DNA of 64,000 bases from Cordilura impudica (taxonomy: Eukaryota > Arthropoda > Insecta > Diptera > Scathophagidae): NCBI GenBank assembly GCA_963682025.1, contig CAVMKG010000239.1, positions 36,001-100,000 on the forward strand, written 5' to 3'. Positions 44,800-55,800 of the stretch are shown piece after piece. Each line of letters starts with the position of its first letter. Within the stretch, counting starts at the first letter, position 1. The position numbers and the translations under genes are program-made. The notes beneath the pieces were generated by a model. That model was not told where the DNA came from. It did no database searches and saw only the letters and a list, made by a program, of their open reading frames with translations.

Positions 44800-44982
44800 T
44801 TATCAATAATATTGGCAATTAATGCCAATTCTCAAAAACAGGTAATTAAAACCAATACCAAATTTTCCATTTCAAAACAAATATATTAAGATCTGTCACT
44901 CAATGTTATTTCTAATATGTTCGAAATATTGCCCAGGATATCTTTATTAAAAAATTACCTAGAGATTTTCGCAATGCCGTGT

Positions 44983-45201
44983 CTAAACCTTATCAAGGTT
45001 GTCGCCTCTGCTCATATACCTCTTACGGAGAGATCTTTTGTGGAGCACATATAATTTCAGTAATAAATTGGCCACGCTTACCAATACTAGACACAATGTG
45101 AGGTACCACAAGGAATCCAATTGATTTGTGTGGTCGACAACCTCAACGTTGGTTATGACATTAGCGTTGGGTTTTTCGAGTTTCGACTCGGTCTTTCCCA
45201 T
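44983..45201 (-). CDS. Small predicted myristoylated membrane protein in the retrotransposon leader
   Basis: A 72-codon frame upstream of gag, between the 5' LTR and the CACTA insertion. It begins MGKTES, which fits the N-myristoylation consensus (Gly2, Ser6). A hydrophobic segment, roughly residues 29-50 (LWYLTLCLVLVSVANLLLKLY), could span a membrane. The basic tail contains HKRSLRKRYMSRG. I have an impression of similar leader frames in fly mdg1/412-type elements but cannot check it. A role in targeting Gag to membranes, or in small-particle release, would be inference. The intact frame, while gag and pol are broken, is notable. Confidence 0.55.
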   Translation of the reverse strand: MGKTESKLEKPNANVITNVEVVDHTNQLDSLWYLTLCLVLVSVANLLLKLYVLHKRSLRKRYMSRGDNLDKV

Positions 45202-45370
45202 AATAAAATATATTATTTTCTCTATTTAAGTAAATAAAACTGATCCAAAAGAGTATGTCCGAATATCCCAAAACACAATCAATTTGTCCATAAAAATAAA
45301 ATGAATTTAAGATCCTTTTCCCTTACTGTATGGTCGAGGTACTTTCTAAATTATACATTATATAAAAAAT

Positions 45371-45391
45371 AGCTCATCCTGTGGATGAGCT
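45371..45391. repeat. Perfect 9-bp hairpin in retrotransposon leader
   Basis: AGCTCATCC-TGT-GGATGAGCT gives nine perfect base pairs around a 3-nt loop, inside the outer element's 5' leader. RNA hairpins of this kind can act in packaging or dimerisation, but nothing here shows which, if any. Confidence 0.5.
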
Positions 45392-45689
45392 TTCCGATTT
45401 GGAATAAAATTAAATTATATATGATTTTAAATCAGAGTATGTTTTCACAACATATTTTTAGTATATTTCCATTGATTATTTTGTATTAACAAAATGATAT
45501 TAAAATAAATATTCTATGTAGGTATTATTACCAACTGGCTTTTATATATATAATTATTGTGCGATATTTATATGTATACATCTAATAAAATATTCAAGGT
45601 CGATATAAATGTTTAAAAGATTACAATTGTAATGCATCTAATTATTTAAAATATTTAAATTTTATATTAATAACGCTTACGATGTTTTA

Positions 45690-45810
45690 TGTTTATCGCT
45701 GTTGGTGTTGTGGATTGTTGCAGCTGCTGTTATTGTTAATGTTGATGTTGCTGTTATAGTTGCTGTTGTTGTCGCTTCCTCTTGTACGTTGCAGGTGTAT
45801 CGGCCACACC
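45690..45810. repeat. Imperfect GTT/CTG trinucleotide tract in leader
   Basis: On the plus strand, TTG, CTG and GTT triplets predominate (CAA/CAG on the transcribed strand). The remaining leader from 45202 to 46329 is A+T-rich and shows no further reading frame. Confidence 0.5.
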
Positions 45811-46329
45811 TGTTTCTTGCTTCTTTGGCCACATTGATTTTCATTTCTTCTCTTCCTTTCTTATTTTATTAATTTAATTTTTGTATATATTTTTAGCACT
45901 AGGAAGTTCATTTTGTATTTAACATTAATTTTTATCAGCTACACTTAATCAACAAGCAGGGATTCAATTATTTTTTTTTTGTCGTTTAATTTATGTAATA
46001 AACATGGGTTTTGTTGTAGGCATTTAATTCTCACTGTTAAGTTTCCATATTTTTGAGTTTATTTATGTTTTTATAGAATTGTTTTTCAATGTTTCAAAAT
46101 AAAGGATGCTGTTTATATTTTTGTTCACTAAATAATGTTTCAATATGTTTTTTTTTTTGCTCTTATTTTATTTAGATTTTAATAATTTTCTTAATTTTTC
46201 TTTAATATCACTTTTTTTTTTTTATTATTGCTTGAAGGTGTAGTTTATATTTTTTCTTCTGATTATTTCGATTGAACAAATCTCACAATACATTTACGGC
46301 GTTTTAAGAAACAATTGGAAGGATCGCCA

Positions 46330-46681
46330 TATAATATGTTTTTATATTAAAACACTTTAATTTTCGTTTTGAACAGCCGCTTGTGCGACTGTTTCTGTTC
46401 ACGTTTATTTTTTGATTAATTTTTCAAATTGTACTTAAATTCTAACTTACTCTAGAATACAATTAAATGTGTGTGGGAATCTGCAAGCACAGCAGATTTC
46501 CACACAGGTGAATTAAATAAACTAAACATAACTGTATTGTATTGCAGTTTGAGAAATAAATGTTTCTCACGCTAAAGTTCGGTGTGTGTGGATATTGTTG
46601 CCGTTAATTAAAATGGTTTAATGTTACCATTTAGTTACCGTACTGAAGGTATGGTAACTAAGACCTATCAAACACACTACA
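46330..46681 (-). repeat. 5' LTR of the outer element
   Basis: 352 bp, followed on the minus strand at once by TGGCGATCCTTCCAATTG, whose TGG fits pairing with a tRNA CCA end. The donor tRNA was not identified. Outside lies TTAT, the target-site duplication. Confidence 0.9.
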
Positions 46682-46837
46682 TTATTGATATACACTTAAA
46701 AGTAACTAGCGTTTTTTTGAGGTTTTCGTTTCATTCTAAATTAGCGCTTTTGTAAGTATTGTTTTGCGCTTTTCAAATTCCAATTTGTTCATCATAATTT
46801 AAAAATTATATTATTCGACAACTTCTTATACTTCAAG

Positions 46838-49800
46838 AACCATGTGTGGAGTTTCTAAAAAAGCAATCTCAGCTACTGAACATGCCAATGAGAGTTTATT
46901 ATCCAGTTAATGAAAAAAATCCAATTGTCATTTTAACATGGGCTGGTACAGATTTAAGTTTACCTGGTATTTTACTCAATTCGCATATGGATGTTGTTCC
47001 AGTCTTCCCGGAAAATTGGACACATCCCCCATTCGGTGCTGAAATCGATGAAACAGGACGTATTTACGCACGTGGCACACAAGATATGAAATGTGTTGGC
47101 ATGCAGTATTTAGGGGCGCTACGTGCATTAAAAAGTACCGGAGTGCAATTCAAACGAACAATTTATGTATCATTTGTACCAGGTAAATAAATGACACTGT
47201 AAGTCGTCACTCTGAGAAAGTTTTAATAATTTTTATGATTCGTTTCAATTTAAGATGAAGAAATGGGAGGCGGCTTAGGTATGCGACCATTTGTGGAGAC
47301 ATGTGATTTTAAATCCCTAAATATAGGATTTTCATTGGATGAAGGGTTAGCTTCGCCCACAGAAGTGTATCCTGTTTTCTATGCTGAACGTAGTGTATGG
47401 CGTAAGTTCAGAATTAATAAAATATTGTTTGAATATAATTTTTTGCAATAAATACAGGTGTGTACTTCTATATAAATGGCAATGCGGGTCATGGTTCTTT
47501 GTTGCTAAAAAATACGGTTGGTGAAAAAGTCAACTACATTTTAAATAAAATGATGTCGTTACGTAAGCAGCAGGTGCGACGTTTGGACAATAATTCCGAT
47601 CTAACCATTGGCGATGTCACAACCATTAATTTAACTAAAATTGAAGGGGGTGTTCAAAGTAACGTTATACCTCCTCAAATGATGTTGTGCTTCGATGTAC
47701 GTTTAGATTTAGAGGTCGATCATAATGAATTCGAAGCTCAGGTAATCATACAACTTAAGGCTGTCTGATTTACATTATCATGCTAACTAATTAGATTTGT
47801 CAAAATATTGTTTAGAAAAGGGAAAATGGCACCAGTAGTAAAAATATTCACGCATATTTGGGAATTTTTTACAAAAAAAAAAGGATTTAAAATATTTTTC
47901 TTTGACATATGTACATACGTAGAAAATTTATCTGAACATTTTAATAGTGCGTTTACATCTAAGCAAAATCTAGTATATACGAGATTTGCAGCACAATCTA
48001 GCTCATTTTAATAGATTTCCCAGAGGCTCTTTACTAGATTTTAGCAAAATCTCACAAAATCTTGTCAAACTTGGGAAAATTACAACGCAGTGACTGAAAG
48101 ATTTGCATTTAAAAACAAAAGCAAACAAGTTAATAAAAAGGAAAAAAAATATCAATTACACAAGGGAACAAAATTTAATTTTTTTGTGCTGATTGGAAGT
48201 TTGTATCAATTTTTTACTAATTTGAGGTCGCTCATGGTTCTTTTCTATCAGCTCGACTTTTCGTGATATACCGTTATGTCCAAAATTAAGGCACTTCCAC
48301 TACATATATTGGAATAACTTGAAAACGGTTCACCATATTCAGTTTAAAAAAATCAAAAATTCGCCAACAATATTATATTTAAGGTTATAAATTTTCCCGG
48401 TAGTTTCAGAGATTTCGTTGAAGTTTTGAAAAATAACGATTTTTAAAAAAAAAATTTTTTAATGAATATTCAAAGCTTTTATTTCTGACGGGCTTCCAAA
48501 GTCATTTTAATAAAATAAAAATTAAATAAAAGATTATTATTTTGTTAGTTTTATCGTCATTTTTCAGACATATTGCAATTACTACTGTAAGGTTTTGAAC
48601 CATGAACCTTCACATACACTCGTACTTGCACTTTTTGGTCAGCGCTTTAACACACTCATCTAAAGTCAGGCCTACGAGCAGTGTGGTTAGTTTTCAGTTT
48701 TCGTACCATACAGCTAGCTTTACTTTGTATTAATTTCAGAAGATACAACTATGTCCAAACAAACAATCGTTATTTTTGAATTTTGAATATTTTTTGCATT
48801 TATACTTCTAATTTCCACTATTCTCAGTTTTCGTAAGAGTTGTCATATGTGATGTACGGTTTTTGTACATAACTACATATGCACTTTACATATATTTGAG
48901 ATGACGCTTTGAAGCGAAGAAAATTTTTTGTTTTGTTAGTTTTATCGTCATTTTTCAGACATATTGCAATTACTACTGTAATTAATATGCAATTTTTAAT
49001 TTTGTTTAAATGGTGCGTGGTAAAGAAGAAGAAAGCATATATTTCAAAAATTCGTAACTGCACTGTATTCTTAATCTTAGTAGAAAAAATTTTCATATAG
49101 AAACAATCTATTCAATTAAAACATAACAATTATCACAATGTTCAATAAATCGCTGATGAAGGCTGAAATGCCAGAAACCGGTCCGATTAAGAATACAGTG
49201 CAGTTACGAATTTTTGAAATATATGCTTTCTTCTTCTTTACCACGCACCATTTAAATAAAAGATTATTATTTGATTTTTTTTCCTCCTACGTTTCGTTGG
49301 GATTTCGCAACTTCTTCAGGGATATTTTTTTATTTTTATTAAATATGTAATCTTCATTAAATTTCGCATATTATTTATACAAACATTAATTTCCACAACA
49401 TAAATTATAAAAATATAAATGTAAAAATAAATAAAAAAATTTTTTTAAAATTTTCAGTTGAACTATTACGTTTTTTTTTAAATTCATAAAAAATAAAACT
49501 GCAACAGAAATCACAGTTTTGGTCTAAAAACATTTAGATAAACATATTTCGAATGAAATGAGCTTTATTTCATTGTAATCGGTGAACTACTTATGATTTT
49601 GTTCACAATTTACTGATAAAACTGAATTGATAAAAATCGCGATTTGCATACAAAAATAACATAACAATAACACAACATAACAACAACATGTGTGTGCTGC
49701 TGTTCTATTTACGTATTAAGTTTTTGTTGATTAAGAAATGAATGTAGTTTTTAAAGTTATCCAAATCTGCACTTGTTTTTATACCCTCCACTCCAGTGTG

Positions 49801-52800
49801 CAGAGAGTATGTATAAGTTTGTCATTCCCTTTGTAATAATTAGAAAAAAAATTATGGACACATATATATATTTGTGATCCTCATAACAGGCAGAGTTGTC
49901 ATAGCGATGTCCGTCTGTCCGTCTGTGGAAATCACGATGACGGCATCAATCGCACAGCTAGGGTGCTCGTTGACATAAAAAATGATTCGCTAACATCCTG
50001 AGAAGTTTGCTATTTAAAATCGTCCAAATCGGTTGGTTAGGGCCCGAAATTTGAATGAAGAACTAAAAAAAAGTCTTGAAAAAATATATTTTTCTATGTT
50101 GTTCTTGTCACGATCACGCCCTCAATAGGACAGCTAGGGTGATTATTTTTACTGTGAATGATTCACCAAATTCATGGGAAGATTTCTGTTTCAAAAATCG
50201 TTAAAATCGGTGGAACAGGTCCAGGGAAATCTCTGAAAAAGTAAAAAAAAAAAAATGAAAAATATGTTTCTATATTGTTCTCGTTGTTATTCTAAATGTT
50301 GTATTGTTGTCATAGCTGGACTTGTTGTTTTTGTGGTCGTTGTGGTAATAATATAATAAAAACTAACCGTTTGTACATTTTTTTATCAACTCTGGTGAAA
50401 AATTTAAAAGTTTCCATTGTTTTAGCATCTCTAAAAAAATTTGGAAGATCATTTCTGTCATTGCCACGAGCCTGCCTGCAAAGTTTCAGATCGATTGGGA
50501 CACGGGAATGGGGTTAAAATCGATCCAAAAATTTTTCGACAAGCAGACACTACGAGTTAATATAAAGGGAGTAAAAATTCACCAACATCTAAAGCAAATA
50601 ATGCTAGTTGTTAATAAAAAAACACTGTGTAAATTTAGCAAAAAAAAATTTATGTATTAATTTATTTAAAGAGAAAAACACAAAAATAACGTTTGATGTT
50701 GTATTTTTTGTGTGTAATATTTACATATATATACATACACATATTAAATAATGCAAATAATATACATATATTCTATATATGTATGTATATCCATAATAAC
50801 TGCATGTTAGAAATAAACCGGTATATTATTTTATTTTCATAAAATTCTGCAATATTTTGTTGTGGGGAAAATCCATTTCTTTTGCATTAACACAGTGTCA
50901 ATTCATTTTGCTCAGCGTGACTATGCCACAGTAGATGGCGCCACAATTTTTGTTCTAATTAGCTTTGCAATAGTTATTTCTCTTTTAACAGGAATGTAAA
51001 TATTTTCAACTAGATATCATACAGAACAATGTTAAGAGTATACACGGGCTGGTCTTTTATTTCATACGTTTTTTCATTACTCTTTTACAAATATGAACAT
51101 AAGTTTGGCTTATTAACTTTTTGTTGTCTTTACAAAATAGAGTTACCGAGTTCATCAATGGGTTTTTTGCTTTCAAAACAGTTCTACATAGTTATATAGA
51201 ACTATTATTCTGCTTTACCTACAAAATATCTGATTGCGATTACATCTAATTTTTAATATTGTTTATAATTACTAAACCATTATTATTCACATAAATGCAA
51301 AATTGCACTTTTAAATTTTCCATTCAAATTTAAGAAAATATCAATTCTAAAAACTGGAATTAAAATTTCCAATTATAAATTAGAAAATATTAATTGAATT
51401 TCAGAAAATCATATCAAAACGTCGGAAATAATAATTTTAAATTTAGAAGACATCAATTGCATCTTTAATATATAAATTTTATTCGTTAAACACAAATTGA
51501 AATTCAAAAAAAAAAAAACACCAAATATGTTTACAATCGATAAAAACTTAAATTTTTAGGTTGAAATGTCGTCATACATAAATAAAAATCATGAAGTAGT
51601 GATAATATTTTGCTTTTATTAAAAAACTTTTTTATCTCATTAAAAAAATTAAATAGCATATTCAATTCATTATTTCATTTTCAAATAAATAAACAGAAAT
51701 ATTAGTAAAAAAAATAAAGATATTAAACATAAAATCATCCTGTCAAACACGAAGTAATTTGTTTTTTTTCTATTCTTTGTGTGTTTCGCTTATTTTGACA
51801 GAGATACCACCCGTTTACAATTTAAATAAATAGAAAAATAGATTTGACGACTGTCGTTAAGGTGTATGTACTTAGTGAATCACTTAATCCTTAGTGCAAA
51901 CAACAATAGCTGTCGATATATTTTGCGATTGTCGGATCGTTGAAATTTACAGAGTCGCACTACAGAAAACATTTATTTAAATCAATGAATTTTAGAAAAC
52001 CTCAAATGATATTTAAGAATTGCGAACATAAAAATTGATACATAAATAAATGCAATTTGATGAGAATGTTATTTATATATAAATTTTCACAATTTTTTTT
52101 GGATGAAAATTTGAAGTTTTTTAGAAAATAAAGATAACAAATTATTTTATTTAAAATGTTTGGGACATTTGGTTTTTGCGCTTGGCATCCCTAATTTGAT
52201 TATTTATTATTATAAGTTTATTCTCTATGTGTTCAAAATATGGCAATATTTTAATAAAAAAGTTGAGAGAGCTATTATTTTGTTACTCCATCCGACCTAC
52301 ATGGCCGCAATGAAGAAATATTTGGCCAGTTAAAAGAAAATATACAGCCATCTCCATTAGCACGATTTAATGCATATAGCCACCCTACACAACCGTTACC
52401 TTTGCAATGGAGGTTAGGGCGAGCTATTTAATTAGCAAAAACTAAATTAAACGGGAAGTTATGTCATATAACCGGAAACGCATGCATATAGGTATATAAC
52501 CTAAATGCATGCCGATTAGCAACCACGATGACCAAAAAGCAAACACCGAAATAAATCCGAAATAATAGAAAAGACGAAAACCGACCCAAAGAATTTTTTG
52601 AAATAATTTGGTATTAAGTTTAACAAATTGTTTACTTTTTCCAATATTTTGTTTACATTTATTATCAATACTTAAACCGAGGTGGAGGGTATCAAAGATT
52701 CGGCACAGCCGAATTTAACACTCTTACTTGTTTTCTATCAACTTGACTTTTCGTGATATACCGTTATGTCCAAAATTAAGGCACTACCACTACGTATATT

Positions 52801-55800
52801 GGAATAACTTGAAAACGGTTCACCATTTTTTGGTGATTTTCAAAATTGTTTTTTGAAAGATGTACTTGTTACTTTTGAAACCCAAAAACGTTCATGACTT
52901 TTTTATAATTAAAAAAAATGTAATAAACAAATTGTTATTTTATTTTTATGATTCCGGTAGCAAACTAATAAACGCTTATAAATGTGCGTGAACCCTGGAT
53001 TGTTGATCTTATGATGCTAGTCAATTCACAGTCAATTAAAGGAAAAAAAGAAGTTCACTTTTTTATTAATGTGTGGTTTTCCGTTGGCTACCTATAACTG
53101 ATGATTTTTTTACAGAAATTCCACCCACATTTATGAGTGCTAATTATATGGAAAGTTGTGAAAAATTAGGAACGAAATTTTATGAACTTGGTTTTGGAGG
53201 GCTGAAACAGGTACATATGCCCCTTAACAGATGTGTCCATTCATAAATACCTGTTAGTAAAGTTGTGGATAGAATTTTTTCTAGGTTCTATAGTAAAATA
53301 GTACGAAGTATATATAAGCGTTCATTCAACCACTTGTTCTCATTCAACAAGTTTTTAAAATTGAATAACGACATAAAATAATAGTGCAAATCCAATCACC
53401 AAAAAATGGTGAACCCTTTTCAAGTTATTCCAAACAAAAAACATGTTTTTTTTTAAATCGTTATTTTTTTCAAATCTTCAACGATATCTCTCAAACTACC
53501 GGGAAAATTTTAAACCAAAATAAGCATGCCTTAAAGATAATATTGTTGGCGAATTTTGGATTTTTTTAGCTGAATATGGTGAACCGTTTTCGAGTTATTC
53601 CAATATATGTAGTGGAAGTCTTAATTTTGAACATAACGGTATATCGCGAAAAGTCGAGCTGATAGAAAAAAACCAGTGCAGGTTTGGATTCAGCGTCCCA
53701 AATAACCTTAAAAACAATAGTCAGTTCTTAATCAACAAAAACCTTGTTCCCTTGTGTTAATAACAAAAAAGACGAATCAATAATAAAAAAAAATATTATT
53801 ATACTTACATGTGACCATTCCAATCTGATAATTAATAATTGTGAAAAATGAGTTTGTTTTTGCTGTTCGTACAATACATTTAACAAATGCTGATGTTTTT
53901 TTTTTCGCAAAATTTCTATTTCCGCTTGTGCTTTTTTCATTTCTGATGCATTATAAAGGGTCCGCCAAATAACTTTTTTTTTTGAAAATGCTATAAAAAA
54001 AACTACTGAATATTATCTCAAATTTCTTTTTTTATTTGAAAGTACAATCCTTCCGGTTAATAATGGAAAATAATTTCATTCAAATGGCTGCCTCGGCTGG
54101 CCATGCAGTAGCCTACACGAACGCTCCAATTTTTAAGCACATTATCGATTGTGTGCAGCTGTATTTCACCAATGGCTTCACGAATATTGTCCTTTAAAGC
54201 GTCAATTGTCTCTGGCTTGTTGGTATAACACTTATCTTTGAGGGCGCCCCACAAATAATAGTCCAACGGTGTCAAATAACAGCTCCGAGGTGGCCAAACG
54301 ACATCAGCTCTGCGGCTGATAATGCGATCTTCAAAAACAGGGCGCAAAACATCGAGTGTAGCTTCGGCTGTGTGGCACGTAGCGCCGTCCTGTTGAAACC
54401 AAATGTTGCCAATATCCTCCTCTTCAATTTTTGTGAACAAAAATTCGTTCAACATGGCCCGATAATGATCGCCGTTGACTGTAACGGCCACTCCTTGCTC
54501 ATTTTCGAAGAAAAATGGCCCAATTATGCCTCTGGACCAAAATCCGCACCAAACAGTGACTCGTTTTGGGTGTTTCGGCTTTTCAATGTATGCGTGCGGG
54601 TTTTTTGTGCCCCAAATGCGACAACTTTGATTGTTTACATACACGCCAAGATCAAAATGAGCTTCATCTGAAAAGATGATTTTTTTTTGGCAAAATCGGT
54701 ATCTTCTGTAAGTCGATCGCAGGCCCACTTAGCGAAGCGAAAACGCATTGGATGGTCTGTTGGCTTCAACTCCTGAACCAATTGGACTTTGTATGGCGTC
54801 ATACCAAGGTCTTTATGCAAAATTCGTCTCAATGATGCCTCCGAAATGTTCAATTCTTAAGAACGACGGTGAATTGATGTTGATGGCGCTTCACACACAC
54901 TTTCTGCCACAGCAGCAATATTCTCGGGTGTACGCACTGTTTTTGGCTTTCCACGATTTGGTTTATCGATGAGGATGCCAGTTTCTTTCACTTTTTTCAC
55001 AAGATAACGAACATACGCAGCTGACGGTGTTTCTCTTCTTCCAAAATCCGTACGCAATTTTCGCACACATTCTGCAACATTACCATGATTTTCAAAGTAA
55101 TGTCGCAATATTTCCCAGCGTTTTTCACGCGTATACGCAACCATATTCGTTCAGCGGAAGGATAAAACTAATTATCTGTCAAATCAGACATGAGCTAAGT
55201 GTTACCATTTACAAAATAAGCACTAGTTGAAAAAAAAAACGTTAGATGGCGGACCCTTTATAATAATAAAACCTGTTCCGTTTAAGAATTTTCCATATTT
55301 CCATTTTCCTATTTTTAATATTTTTGGTATTTCTAGGTTATATGTTTCATTGTTCAGCTGTTTATTGTTGTGGAAACAAAATCTCACAAAAAAAGGTAAA
55401 ACGGATGTAAACGGTATGGATTTTGAAAAAGATTTCAACTAAAATATACTAGATTTTCCTTAGATGTAAACGCACTATTAGAAGTAAACGCACTATAATA
55501 AGATGGAAATTTTGAATATTAAAACAAAATTTATTAAAGTATTTTGAATTACGTACTTTTTACCATTGACACATTGGGAATTTTACTTTTTCGAAAAACT
55601 TACTGAACGTTTCTACTTACATTCTTTTGGTTACAACACAAAAACGCAGTAAGGAAACTATAAGTGCCAGAAAAGGTAGTCGTACATTTATTTTTAGGGG
55701 AATCCCACCAACGACGATTTTATTTTAGTAGAGGACAATCTTGTTTGTATAAATTTGATTTGACATAATTATATTTCTTTTGGAAAATATATATTTTGAC

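Larger units (their letters stand above)
26968..46681 (-). mobile_element. Outer mdg1/412-like LTR retrotransposon with two nested insertions
   Basis: Two 352-bp direct repeats (26968-27319 and 46330-46681) flank the block. The 4-bp duplication TTAT sits outside at 26964-26967 and 46682-46685. On the minus strand each LTR runs from TGTAGTGTG to CATATTATA. A polypurine tract AAAAAGGGAGG abuts the 3' LTR, and TGGCGATCC, a primer-binding-site candidate, follows the 5' LTR directly. After removal of the gypsy-type element (27726-35927) and the CACTA-like element (41409-44799) the retrotransposon is about 8.1 kb. The pol style places it near mdg1/412. Stops in gag and frameshifts in pol mark it as defective. 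Confidence 0.88.

Noticed and set aside
46310..46329. Identification of the primer tRNA for the outer element
   Set aside because: TGGCGATCC fits the CCA rule, but I could not match the rest to a specific tRNA without a database.
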